Source: Acinetobacter genomosp. 15BJ (lineage in GTDB: Bacteria; Pseudomonadota; Gammaproteobacteria; Pseudomonadales; Moraxellaceae). Taken from it: a DNA stretch of 64,000 nt. Made by a program: the position numbers and the translations under genes. Below are positions 39,411 to 47,605 of this stretch, one piece after another. The notes below the pieces were generated by a model. It did no database searches. It was not told the DNA's origin and saw only the letters and a list, made by a program, of their open reading frames with translations. How positions within the stretch are numbered: position 1 is the stretch's first letter; the number at the start of each line of letters is the position of its first letter. The DNA is taken from positions 2,022,995 to 2,086,994 of the forward strand of contig NZ_KE007347.1 in NCBI RefSeq assembly GCF_000400715.1, read 5' to 3'.

Positions 39411-40829
39411 ATGCCCCAAGCCTATGCAGCATTAAAACCACGCTCACTTTTACAATTATTTCTACTTTTTAGTGGGATAATTCTATTGTGCTGCCTACTC
39501 GGTATTGCAACCAGACACCTCACCTTTCTTGCCTCTTTTTGGCCTGCTAACTCGGTTCTGCTCGGTTTACTGATTCGTTTTCCGCAAACTCGGCATCCAA
39601 TCAGTTTTATTGGAGCAATTGTCGGCTATCTCCTTGCCGATACCTCACAAGATACGCCTTTTTTACTTAATATTTGTCTAACCTCAGCCAACCTGTTGTA
39701 TGTCATCACGACATTGGCCCTATATATCAAATTTAATGCATTCATCCGTTCAATGCATCATGGTTATTTTTATCTATTTTTATTTAGTTTTTGCTGTATC
39801 GGTGGTTTGGCTAGCTCATTATTTGCAGCCATCACCCTACCTTTATTTAACACCAAATTTGCTTTAGGTTCATTTTGGATTGATTTTGGTTATTGGTTTA
39901 CTGCGGAAATTCAAAACGCATTATTACTGCTCCCTGCAATCATTAGTGCTCCTCTTTGGAGTGAATTTAAACAACAACTCAAAGAGTTTAAGACGCAAAC
40001 GGTACAAGAAAGCTTACCGCTATTTGCGGTTATTTTTTCGATTGCAATTGGCTACTATGATGCAGGTCCAGGCTCCCTACTTTATCCAATTGCAGCACTG
40101 ATCTGGTGTGCGTTGAGTTATCGCCATTTTTCAGTGGCAATTATTACTTCGATCAGCTGCGCCTTTGTGATCTATCACGTTTCGCAGAACTACTTACTAC
40201 TTTACCCCCAGCAATTTTTAAATAATGCCATCTCAATCCGCCTTGGGCTGATTATGATGACTATTGCCCCACTCACCGTGTCCAGCATCAATATGGTGAG
40301 ATCCAAGCTAATCCAAGAATTACAACATACCATTGCCCATGATGAACTCACCTCTAGCCTAACCCGCCGCCAATTTCTGCAATCGGTGCAACTGTTCCAG
40401 CAGCAAGCAACACAGGCTGGTCAAAGTACTGCTTTTCTCATGCTCGACATTGATCACTTTAAACAAGTGAATGACAGCTATGGGCACCAGATGGGTGATC
40501 GTGCCTTGCAAAGCTGCGTGCAAACCATTCAGCGCCTACTCAGCCCTCAAGACCTGCTCGGTCGTTTAGGTGGTGAAGAGTTCGCTATCTTTATGACCGA
40601 CACCGATGCTGATGCGGCTTATCTCTGCGCCGAAAAAATCCGCCTACAGATCAGTCAAACACCAATTGAACATGGACAACAGCAAAGTTTCTTCATTCAA
40701 ATCAGCATTGGAATTTGTATCTGCACGCCTGAAAATCAACACGCCATTGAGCAATTATTTAAGCAGGCTGATGATGCGCTCTACCAAGCCAAACGACAGG
40801 GCCGAAACCAAGTTGTCATTTCGACATAA
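39411..40829 (+). CDS. MASE1-GGDEF membrane diguanylate cyclase
   Basis: A 472-aa inner-membrane enzyme. The N-terminal MASE1 sensor (about residues 10-295) has about eight helices and the hallmark FWPANSVLLGLLIRFP (about 45-60). The GGDEF domain (about 310-470) has FLMLDIDHFKQVNDSYGH and an intact GGEEF active site (about 390-394), so c-di-GMP synthesis is likely. The inhibitory site that usually reads RxxD five residues earlier is SPQD here, lacking the arginine. The signal is unknown. No ribosome binding site stands out. It lies directly downstream of the MITE-like element. Confidence 0.9.
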   Translation: MPQAYAALKPRSLLQLFLLFSGIILLCCLLGIATRHLTFLASFWPANSVLLGLLIRFPQTRHPISFIGAIVGYLLADTSQDTPFLLNICLTSANLLYVITTLALYIKFNAFIRSMHHGYFYLFLFSFCCIGGLASSLFAAITLPLFNTKFALGSFWIDFGYWFTAEIQNALLLLPAIISAPLWSEFKQQLKEFKTQTVQESLPLFAVIFSIAIGYYDAGPGSLLYPIAALIWCALSYRHFSVAIITSISCAFVIYHVSQNYLLLYPQQFLNNAISIRLGLIMMTIAPLTVSSINMVRSKLIQELQHTIAHDELTSSLTRRQFLQSVQLFQQQATQAGQSTAFLMLDIDHFKQVNDSYGHQMGDRALQSCVQTIQRLLSPQDLLGRLGGEEFAIFMTDTDADAAYLCAEKIRLQISQTPIEHGQQQSFFIQISIGICICTPENQHAIEQLFKQADDALYQAKRQGRNQVVIST

Positions 40830-40921
40830 TATGTTGCAATTCAGCTAAATACTTTAATTATCTTTATACACAGCAGCGCGAATAGATGAGTATTCTAGAA
40901 TGAGAACAAAAGGAGAAAAAT

Positions 40922-41278
40922 ATGCATCTAGAATACACTCACGCTTCGGATTATTTCTTTTTTTCACAACTTCTGATGCGCCATATAGAAAGTTATGTTC
41001 GAAAACATCCAGATGCTGATAATGCGATTTTTGATTTAAGAGACATTTACGAAGTATTTAGAGAGGATTTTGCCGCCACAACAACCAATTTAGAAAGTAT
41101 TCTCAATATTGCAGATGGCTATAAAGTCGAAACCTTAAATGGAGATCAAACCCTGATCAAAGGTTATAAAATCGATATTAAGAACAATGCGCTACTGATT
41201 GACTTCAATGCAGATGCATTGCAAAACCTTCGTTCAGGAAAACCGTTGATTGAACCCGATCCATCTATCCATGAATAA
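40922..41278 (+). CDS. Hypothetical soluble protein, 118 aa
   Basis: I do not recognise this acidic 118-aa protein. It lacks a signal peptide or membrane helix. A strong AAAAGGAGAAAAAT precedes the ATG, so it is translated. Visible parts are an N-terminal helix pair (ASDYFFFSQLLMRHIESYVRK) and a central acidic stretch, then a beta-rich end with IDIKNNALLIDFNADAL. It has its own upstream gap and terminator, hence probably one transcript. Composition is like the core genes nearby. Confidence 0.75.
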   Translation: MHLEYTHASDYFFFSQLLMRHIESYVRKHPDADNAIFDLRDIYEVFREDFAATTTNLESILNIADGYKVETLNGDQTLIKGYKIDIKNNALLIDFNADALQNLRSGKPLIEPDPSIHE

Positions 41279-41314
41279 ATGGTAATAATTCAAGGTCGCC
41301 GAAAGACCTGACTT

Positions 41315-41340
41315 AGCCAAAGTATCTTGCTTTGGCTTTT
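41315..41340 (+). terminator. Terminator of the 118-aa gene
   Basis: AGCCAAAG-N7-CTTTGGCT followed by T5, 37 bp after the stop codon. Confidence 0.88.
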
Positions 41341-41357
41341 TTATTTATATGAATAAA

Positions 41358-41385
41358 AAAAGGAATGACATAGATCATTCCTTTT
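41358..41385 (-). terminator. Terminator of bfmS
   Basis: AGGAATGA-CATAGA-TCATTCCT with flanking A and T runs, 8 bp after the bfmS stop codon. Confidence 0.85.
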
Positions 41386-41392
41386 TCACTAC

Positions 41393-43033
41393 TTATTTTT
41401 TAATCACTTGCTTATAACGCTTGGCAGGCCACGTCATAGTAAAACGCGCACCACCCAAGTTTGGACTTTGATCGACTTGGATCGTACCACCAAACCAGTA
41501 GGCAATACGGCTGACAATTGACAAACCTAGACCATAACCACCTGAAGCACGGGTACGACTGTCATCTAAACGGGCGAAGGCCTCAAAAATACGACTGCGC
41601 TCTTGTTCAGGAATCCCCGGCCCATCATCTTCGACGCAGACATAGGCATTACCATCGGCACGGATACCACCACTGATGCGTACTTTATTATCACAATAAC
41701 GTACCGCATTACCGACCAGATTTTGCACCACTCGATGTAGATAACGACGTTCTGCATCGACTTTTAATGCCAAAGGCGGTGCAATCAGTTCAATTTCTTT
41801 TTGCGTCTTCAAAGCTTCCGTTTCCATTGCCACTTGGTCAAGCACCTCAACCAGTACAATGTCTTCGAAATCTAAAGATGGCGTGCCCTGCTCCAATTTA
41901 GCATAGGTCATGATCTCATCAATCAAGGTATTGAGTGCTTCAATATCCTTATCAATCATGTCCACTTGCTGAATACGATAATTATAATCATCTTCTTCAG
42001 CCAGCATCTCCATACCAAAACGAATCCGCGCCACAGGTGTCCTGAGTTCATGCGATACCGCACGCATCAATTCACGCTGCGCTTCAATCAAACGCTGAAT
42101 ATGATCTGACATATTGTTATAACTTGATGCCAAATTTGCCATTTCGTCAGTACCTTCAATTGGTACACGTAATGACAAATCACCCGACTTCATCTTATTC
42201 AAGGCATAACGTACCTGACGAATTTTACGCTCAAGCGGTAAAATCAGGCCATAAACACCCAAACTTAATAAGAACAAGCTGAATAAGGTGATCCCTGCTG
42301 AAAGCTGGAACGGCATCCAATTAAACATTGGAACAGGCCCTAAAATCAGCACTTGTGCAGGATGGTTTGGCATTGGAGAAACAATCGAAATGGTGGTGCC
42401 ACGTACAGTTGCACTGTCTTTATACAGCAACACGCTTTGATCTTGGCGCAACCGACCAATCTGCTCTGAATCCAGATTTATATCTTTAATATCTGCAATT
42501 CCAATTGGATAATAAAAATGCTTTTTAATTTTCTCTAAATACTCACGCTCCTGCCCCGGATAAAAAATCAAATAATCCAGTACAAAAATCGGTAGCGCTC
42601 TCATTTGGCGTTCGCCAATTTTGTCGACTTTAATATAGAGGTAATGCTTAGGATCGTCTTTTAGACCGATAATGATATAGCCAACGCCATTATTGGCATC
42701 GTAACGCACCACTGACTTTTGCTCAGCAATACGCTTTTTCTCGGTACGCGATAGTTCTACCCGTTCTGCATCTACATAGTAGATCGGTAATTCCAGCAAA
42801 TCAGATGCATCTGAAATCCAATCTAACTTTTGTTGCTTTTCTGGCTGACGAGACACCCCTTCACTAATGACATAGGAAATACCATCAGTAAGAGATTCAC
42901 GATATTCTTGCGCGCGTTGATAGTTAATGATCTGCACCAGCAAATAACAAAATGCGGCAACCACAACAACCAAAACCACCAAACCAGCATAGATACGCAA
43001 GAATATGCTGTTTTTCAGTACTCGACTTACCAT
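41393..43033 (-). CDS. bfmS: Sensor histidine kinase BfmS
   Basis: A 546-aa inner-membrane kinase, partner of BfmR. Helix 1 (about residues 11-33) and helix 2 (about 238-262) bracket a periplasmic sensor domain. A HAMP region (about 263-315) leads to the phospho-acceptor His328 in AVSHELRTPVARIRF and an ATPase domain with the N box (VQNLVGNAVRYC), G1 (VEDDGPGIP) and G2 (SGGYGLGLSIV). In Acinetobacter BfmRS controls capsule, pili, biofilm and envelope stress. The gene follows bfmR after 108 bp with a hairpin between them. Length is almost that of the A. baumannii protein. Confidence 0.93.
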   Translation of the reverse strand: MVSRVLKNSIFLRIYAGLVVLVVVVAAFCYLLVQIINYQRAQEYRESLTDGISYVISEGVSRQPEKQQKLDWISDASDLLELPIYYVDAERVELSRTEKKRIAEQKSVVRYDANNGVGYIIIGLKDDPKHYLYIKVDKIGERQMRALPIFVLDYLIFYPGQEREYLEKIKKHFYYPIGIADIKDINLDSEQIGRLRQDQSVLLYKDSATVRGTTISIVSPMPNHPAQVLILGPVPMFNWMPFQLSAGITLFSLFLLSLGVYGLILPLERKIRQVRYALNKMKSGDLSLRVPIEGTDEMANLASSYNNMSDHIQRLIEAQRELMRAVSHELRTPVARIRFGMEMLAEEDDYNYRIQQVDMIDKDIEALNTLIDEIMTYAKLEQGTPSLDFEDIVLVEVLDQVAMETEALKTQKEIELIAPPLALKVDAERRYLHRVVQNLVGNAVRYCDNKVRISGGIRADGNAYVCVEDDGPGIPEQERSRIFEAFARLDDSRTRASGGYGLGLSIVSRIAYWFGGTIQVDQSPNLGGARFTMTWPAKRYKQVIKK

Positions 43034-43108
43034 AGGGTAAATAATTCCAATCTAGTTAATATCTCCCCTGAACAGTCATACTACCTAAGGCCCCCCTCTA
43101 TCAAGGGA

Positions 43109-43134
43109 AAAGCCCCCTGTGATCAGGAGGCTTT
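43109..43134 (-). terminator. Hairpin between bfmR and bfmS
   Basis: An 11-bp stem (one T-G pair), minus strand AAAGCCTCCTG-ATCA-CAGGGGGCTTT, followed by T then CCC. It starts 8 bp after the bfmR stop. It could be a partial terminator that lowers bfmS relative to bfmR, or a processing signal. Confidence 0.6.
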
Positions 43135-43141
43135 AGAGAAT

Positions 43142-43858
43142 TTAGATTCCGTTGGTTTCTTTAACGAATAAATAACCCTTACTACGTACTGTTTTAATAC
43201 GTTTTGGATTTTCTGGGTCATCACCGATTTTTGGACGGATACGTGAAATACGCACATCGATCGAACGATCCTGACCATCGTATTCAATACCACGAAGACG
43301 CTCAAAGATATCTTCACGAGACAGGATACGACCCGCATTCGACGCCAATAACCATAACAGGTCATATTCAGCGCTGGTGAAGTCAACCAACTCACCATTT
43401 AAAGTCACTGAACGACCACCGTTATCAATCACAAGGTCATCAAATTCGATACGTTGTGCAACTTCGTCTTCAACTGTCTTATCAGTACGACGTAATAAAG
43501 CACGGATACGTGCTAATAACACACGTGGTTGAACAGGCTTAGCAACATAATCGTCTGCACCCATTTCCAAGCCAAGAACCTGATCCATATCTTCAGTACG
43601 TGCAGTTAACATCAAAATTGGTTGATGGTAATGCGGACGTACTTCACGACAAACGGTTAGACCGTCTGCACCCGGTAACATCACATCGAGTACAACAAGA
43701 TCTGGTTGCTCGCTGATAATGCGACGAATTGCACGATTACCATCAGTTTCGACTCCAACTTCTAAACCGTTACGAATCAAATACTCTTGTGTTAAACGTG
43801 CTAAGCGTTCGTCATCTTCTACGATCAAAATCTTCGGTAACTTTTCTTCTTGGCTCAT
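43142..43858 (-). CDS. bfmR: Response regulator BfmR
   Basis: A 238-aa OmpR/PhoB-type transcription factor. The receiver domain (about residues 8-122) has the acidic pocket Glu14/Asp15/Asp16, the phospho-acceptor Asp58 in VVLDVMLPGADG and the conserved Lys in DYVAKPVQPRVLLARIRALLRR. The winged-helix domain (about 138-236) has TSAEYDLLWLLASNAGRILSRE and RSIDVRISRIRPKIGDD. It is the Acinetobacter biofilm and envelope regulator. A perfect palindrome GTTTACA-T-TGTAAAC sits 80 bp upstream and may be a control site. Confidence 0.95.
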   Translation of the reverse strand: MSQEEKLPKILIVEDDERLARLTQEYLIRNGLEVGVETDGNRAIRRIISEQPDLVVLDVMLPGADGLTVCREVRPHYHQPILMLTARTEDMDQVLGLEMGADDYVAKPVQPRVLLARIRALLRRTDKTVEDEVAQRIEFDDLVIDNGGRSVTLNGELVDFTSAEYDLLWLLASNAGRILSREDIFERLRGIEYDGQDRSIDVRISRIRPKIGDDPENPKRIKTVRSKGYLFVKETNGI

Positions 43859-43937
43859 TTGTTTGCCCCTAAAATCTGAGTGAATCTATCTATGAAATCT
43901 GACAGATACATTGGTTTATGTTTTGCAATATACACAC

Positions 43938-43952
43938 GTTTACATTGTAAAC
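43938..43952. promoter_or_regulatory. 15-bp palindrome upstream of bfmR
   Basis: GTTTACATTGTAAAC is a perfect odd palindrome 80 bp before the bfmR start. OmpR-type regulators usually bind direct repeats, so another regulator, or a dimer of half sites, must be considered. Confidence 0.4.
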
Positions 43953-44145
43953 AAGTAGGCGTTCACCAAACTGATACACGCCTAACCCCTTTTGTTATAT
44001 TTTTATTAAAATTATGAATTTTAATATATTTTTCAGCTCTCTATGCTTTTTCCGACAGGATGAATATTTAGTATAGATTTTGTGCCAATGTTAAACAATT
44101 TGTTTCTTTATTCACCCAAAACAATTTAAGTGTCTGTTTTTTGAG

Positions 44146-44154
44146 TTATCCACA
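44146..44154 (+). promoter_or_regulatory. DnaA box upstream of nrdA
   Basis: TTATCCACA, a perfect DnaA box, with a degenerate TTATCTATA 12 bp later (44158-44166). In E. coli DnaA binds the nrdAB promoter and ties dNTP supply to replication. Its position 250 bp before nrdA suggests the same link here. Confidence 0.55.
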
Positions 44155-44268
44155 GAGTTATCTATAAGCCTTTTTTAACGGCTTTGATATGCTATGTGAC
44201 TGTGATTTCAGCAGTTAACACATGAAAAAAAAATTAGTAAAAAGTCAAGGATTGATCTACTGCAAAAA

Positions 44269-44316
44269 ATCCCGTATCTTGTGTTGAAAATAAACTTTAA
44301 CCACTAAGTATTGTGT
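44269..44316 (+). promoter_or_regulatory. Two NrdR-like boxes upstream of nrdA
   Basis: Sites at 44269-44284 (ATCCCGTATCTTGTGT) and 44301-44316 (CCACTAAGTATTGTGT) end in the same TTGTGT and start 32 bp apart, about three helical turns. Paired NrdR boxes, consensus close to ACACwATATaTwGTGT, show this spacing in other bacteria. The second is the better match; the left half of the first is poor. The rest of the 543-bp gap (43859-44402) is AT-rich. Confidence 0.55.
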
Positions 44317-44402
44317 TTATCCCTCAAACATCGTGGCATACTTTTTGCTCGATTCAAACGGTCCATGAACATAAAAATAGATGATAATGGAGCTATGCTG
44401 AC

Positions 44403-47237
44403 ATGAGCATCATCACTTCTACTCCTGGCCAACTTCAGGTCATTAAGCGCACCGGTGAGATTGCGACATTTAATGCCGAGAAAATTTCTGTTGCGATTGG
44501 GAAAGCATTTTTAGCTGTTGAAGGTCAACAAGGTACTGACTCAAGTCGTATCCATGACCGTATCACTCAACTGACTGAAATGGTAATGAACACATTTAAT
44601 CGTCGTTTGCCTTCTGGCGGTACGATCCATATTGAAGAAATTCAAGACCAAGTTGAATTGGCATTGATGCGTACAGGCGAGCAAAAAGTTGCACGTGCCT
44701 ACGTCATTTATCGTGACCAACGCGCAAGTGCTCGTCAGCAAACTGGTGCGAACCATCACCCTACCCTGCAAATTACAGATGCTAATGGTCAGCTCCAACC
44801 ATTGGATTTGGACGCGCTTACCGCAACCATCCAAACTGCAAGTGAAGGCCTAGAAGGGATTGATGTTCAAGCCATTCTTGATGAAACGGTTAAGAATTTA
44901 TATAACGGCGTAAAAGAAAGCGATATCGCGACCACCATGATGATGGCAACGCGTACCCGTATCGAACAAGAGCCAAACTATACTTATGTGACTGCGCGTT
45001 TACTCAGTAGCGAATTGGTCAGCACAGGTTTAGAGTTCCTCGGTCTACCGACAGACACCCTAGAAGGTGATGCTTTAGAAACCTTCTTGAAGAAAGGTAT
45101 TGAGCTTGATCTTCTTTCTAAAGACTTGCTTGAATTTGACCTTGCAAAATTGGCTGCTGCGATCAAACCAGAACGCTCAAACCAATTCACTTATTTAGGT
45201 CTACAAACTTTATTTGACCGTTACTTCATCCATTCAAATGGCGTGCGTTTTGAATTACCACAATTATTCTTTATGCGTGTATCAATGGGTCTTTCGCTCA
45301 ATGAAGAAAATAGAGAAGACCGTGCAATCGAGTTCTATGACTTATTGTCTAGCTTCGACTACATGGCTTCTACACCGACGCTATTTAACTCAGGTACATT
45401 GCGTCCGCAATTATCAAGCTGTTACTTAACCACCATCGGTGATGACCTGTATGACATTTATGGTGCAATGCGTGACAACGCAATGCTGTCAAAATGGGCG
45501 GGTGGTTTAGGTAATGACTGGACACCTGTACGTGCATTGAACTCTTATATCAAAGGCACTAACGGTAAATCTCAAGGTGTTGTACCGTTCCTTAAAGTTG
45601 CGAACGATACAGCCGTTGCAGTGAACCAAGGTGGTAAGCGTAAAGGTGCAGTGTGTGCATACCTCGAAACTTGGCACTTGGATGTTGAAGAATTCCTAGA
45701 GCTACGTAAAAACACAGGTGATGACCGTCGTCGTACCCACGACATGAACACAGCGAACTGGGTTCCTGACTTGTTCATGCAACGTGTATTTGAAGATGCT
45801 GAATGGACATTGTTCACACCGTCTGAAACACCAGACTTGCATGATTTAACAGGTGCTGAATTTGCTGAGCGTTATGCACACTACGAAGCTGTAGCAAAAC
45901 AAGAAAACATGCTACACAAGAAAGTACGTGCGAAAGATTTATGGCGCAAAATGCTTTCGATGTTGTTCGAAACTGGTCACCCATGGATCACATTCAAAGA
46001 CGTTTGTAACTTACGTTCACCACAACAACATGTGGGCGTGGTTCACTCATCTAACTTGTGTACAGAAATCACTTTAAACACAAACCAAGATGAAATCGCG
46101 GTCTGTAACTTAGGTTCGATCAACCTTGTACAACACGTTCAAGGTGGCGTACTAGATCGTGAAAAGCTTGCGCGTACAGTGAAAACTGCAGTGCGTATGC
46201 TCGATAACGTAATCGACATTAACTACTATGCTGTACCACAAGCGAAAACGTCGAACTTGAAACACCGCCCTGTGGGTATGGGTATCATGGGCTTCCAAGA
46301 TGCATTGTATGAAATGAATCTTGCTTATGGCTCAGATGAAGCAGTTGATTTCGCTGACGAATCGATGGAAGTGATCAGCTACTACGCAATCGAAACATCA
46401 AGCAACCTTGCGCTTGAACGTGGTGCTTACTCAACATTCAAAGGTTCATTGTGGGATCAAGGGATTCTGCCAATCGACTCTTTAGAAATCGTTGCGAAAT
46501 CTCGTCCAGAGCGTATGTTCGAAGTGGATCGTACTCAACGTTTAGACTGGGATACCCTACGTACTAAAGTTCAAAAAGACGGTATGCGTAACTCAAATGT
46601 GATGGCGATTGCACCAACTGCAACTATCTCTAACATTTGTGGCGTGTCTCAATCCATTGAGCCAACTTTCCAGAACTTGTATGTGAAATCGAACCTTTCT
46701 GGTGAGTTCACCGTGATCAACCCTTACCTTGTTCGTGCATTAAAAGAACGTGGTCTTTGGGATACCGTAATGGTCAATGATCTAAAACACTTCGAAGGTT
46801 CAGTTCAAAAGATTGCACGTATTCCTGAAGAATTAAAAGCAATCTTCGCGACTGCGTTTGAAGTAGATACTCGCTGGATCGTAGATGCTGCGTCACGTCG
46901 TCAAAAATGGATCGACCAAGCCCAGTCATTGAACCTTTACATCGCTGGCGCGAACGGTAAGAAACTTGACATCACGTATAAGATGGCATGGTTACGTGGT
47001 CTTAAAACCACATATTACCTCCGAGCTTTAGGTGCAACATCGGCTGAGAAATCAACCATTAATACGGGTGCACTGAATGCAGTTAAACCTGCATCGGTTG
47101 AAGCGCCTGTGGTTGCGGCAGCAGCGGTTGTAGCAGAAAAAGCTGAAGTTCAAACTGAAGATGATGGTTTCTCAACAGCAGCGCCTGTGCCATTGGCGTG
47201 TTCAATTGACAACCCAGACTGCGAAGCTTGTCAGTAA
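44403..47237 (+). CDS. nrdA: Ribonucleotide reductase class Ia, alpha subunit
   Basis: A 944-aa catalytic subunit that reduces ribonucleoside diphosphates. One full ATP-cone is at about residues 12-110 (VIKRTGEIATFNAEKISVAI) and a second, partial one at about 125-220, as in the long Pseudomonas-type NrdA; E. coli has one cone and 761 aa. Active-site residues are Cys340 (SSCYLTTIG), Asn551-Cys553-Glu555 (SNLCTEITL) and Cys568 (AVCNLGSINL). The mobile C-terminal pair is Cys940/Cys943 (DCEACQ). NrdR and DnaA boxes lie upstream and nrdB follows. Confidence 0.96.
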   Translation: MSIITSTPGQLQVIKRTGEIATFNAEKISVAIGKAFLAVEGQQGTDSSRIHDRITQLTEMVMNTFNRRLPSGGTIHIEEIQDQVELALMRTGEQKVARAYVIYRDQRASARQQTGANHHPTLQITDANGQLQPLDLDALTATIQTASEGLEGIDVQAILDETVKNLYNGVKESDIATTMMMATRTRIEQEPNYTYVTARLLSSELVSTGLEFLGLPTDTLEGDALETFLKKGIELDLLSKDLLEFDLAKLAAAIKPERSNQFTYLGLQTLFDRYFIHSNGVRFELPQLFFMRVSMGLSLNEENREDRAIEFYDLLSSFDYMASTPTLFNSGTLRPQLSSCYLTTIGDDLYDIYGAMRDNAMLSKWAGGLGNDWTPVRALNSYIKGTNGKSQGVVPFLKVANDTAVAVNQGGKRKGAVCAYLETWHLDVEEFLELRKNTGDDRRRTHDMNTANWVPDLFMQRVFEDAEWTLFTPSETPDLHDLTGAEFAERYAHYEAVAKQENMLHKKVRAKDLWRKMLSMLFETGHPWITFKDVCNLRSPQQHVGVVHSSNLCTEITLNTNQDEIAVCNLGSINLVQHVQGGVLDREKLARTVKTAVRMLDNVIDINYYAVPQAKTSNLKHRPVGMGIMGFQDALYEMNLAYGSDEAVDFADESMEVISYYAIETSSNLALERGAYSTFKGSLWDQGILPIDSLEIVAKSRPERMFEVDRTQRLDWDTLRTKVQKDGMRNSNVMAIAPTATISNICGVSQSIEPTFQNLYVKSNLSGEFTVINPYLVRALKERGLWDTVMVNDLKHFEGSVQKIARIPEELKAIFATAFEVDTRWIVDAASRRQKWIDQAQSLNLYIAGANGKKLDITYKMAWLRGLKTTYYLRALGATSAEKSTINTGALNAVKPASVEAPVVAAAAVVAEKAEVQTEDDGFSTAAPVPLACSIDNPDCEACQ

Positions 47238-47261
47238 TTTTATTCCTCTCTGCATAAATTC

Positions 47262-47280
47262 CCTCTCCTTTTAGGAGAGG
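47262..47280. repeat. Short hairpin repeat after nrdA
   Basis: CCTCTCC-TTTTA-GGAGAGG-type inverted repeat 24 bp after the nrdA stop codon, in a sequence style (ccctctcctttt) often repeated between Acinetobacter genes. It may shield the nrdA transcript end. It has no T-run, so readthrough to nrdB is expected. Confidence 0.5.
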
Positions 47281-47330
47281 TGATGAGCGACTAAAGCTCC
47301 GCAAGAGAGGTTTCTATTGAGGCATAGATC

Positions 47331-47462
47331 ATGTTCCATCTCAGTCATAATTATCAATTTGGTGTGATAGTCCTGATCTGTGCCTTTCTAGTGTTTTATA
47401 TTCCAATGGTTTACGCATTTTTTAAAATACGTAAACAACAGCGTAAGCAAAATAAGTTTTAG
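47331..47462 (+). CDS. 43-aa single-pass membrane protein between nrdA and nrdB
   Basis: A short open frame that fills the gap between the ribonucleotide reductase genes. The ATG at 47331 has GAGG 9 nt upstream. The protein has a short polar head, one strong helix (FGVIVLICAFLVFYIPMVYAFF, residues 10-31 in two pieces) and a very basic end (KIRKQQRKQNKF), predicted to have its C-terminus in the cytoplasm. I do not recognise it. It lies in the same direction between nrdA and nrdB, so it may be co-transcribed. The remaining 143 bp before nrdB are AT-rich and may carry an extra promoter. Confidence 0.6.
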   Translation: MFHLSHNYQFGVIVLICAFLVFYIPMVYAFFKIRKQQRKQNKF

Positions 47463-47605
47463 GGATTGTCAGTGTCCATTAGTCACTTTTTAAAATTTCA
47501 GTCAATAAAACTTAATTTTGCTTACACAAATTGAGCGTATAGTAGGACATCTCCTTGCTTGAGATGTCTAAATAAAAGATATAAAGCAACGAAGAGAGAA
47601 TGAAT

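Noticed and set aside
39226..39435. Open frame spanning the MITE-like element end
   Set aside because: Crosses the element boundary into the GGDEF gene; no coding character or start signal.
44146..44166. Possible replication origin from DnaA boxes
   Set aside because: Only one perfect box, no dnaA/dnaN/gidA neighbours; better explained as nrdA control.
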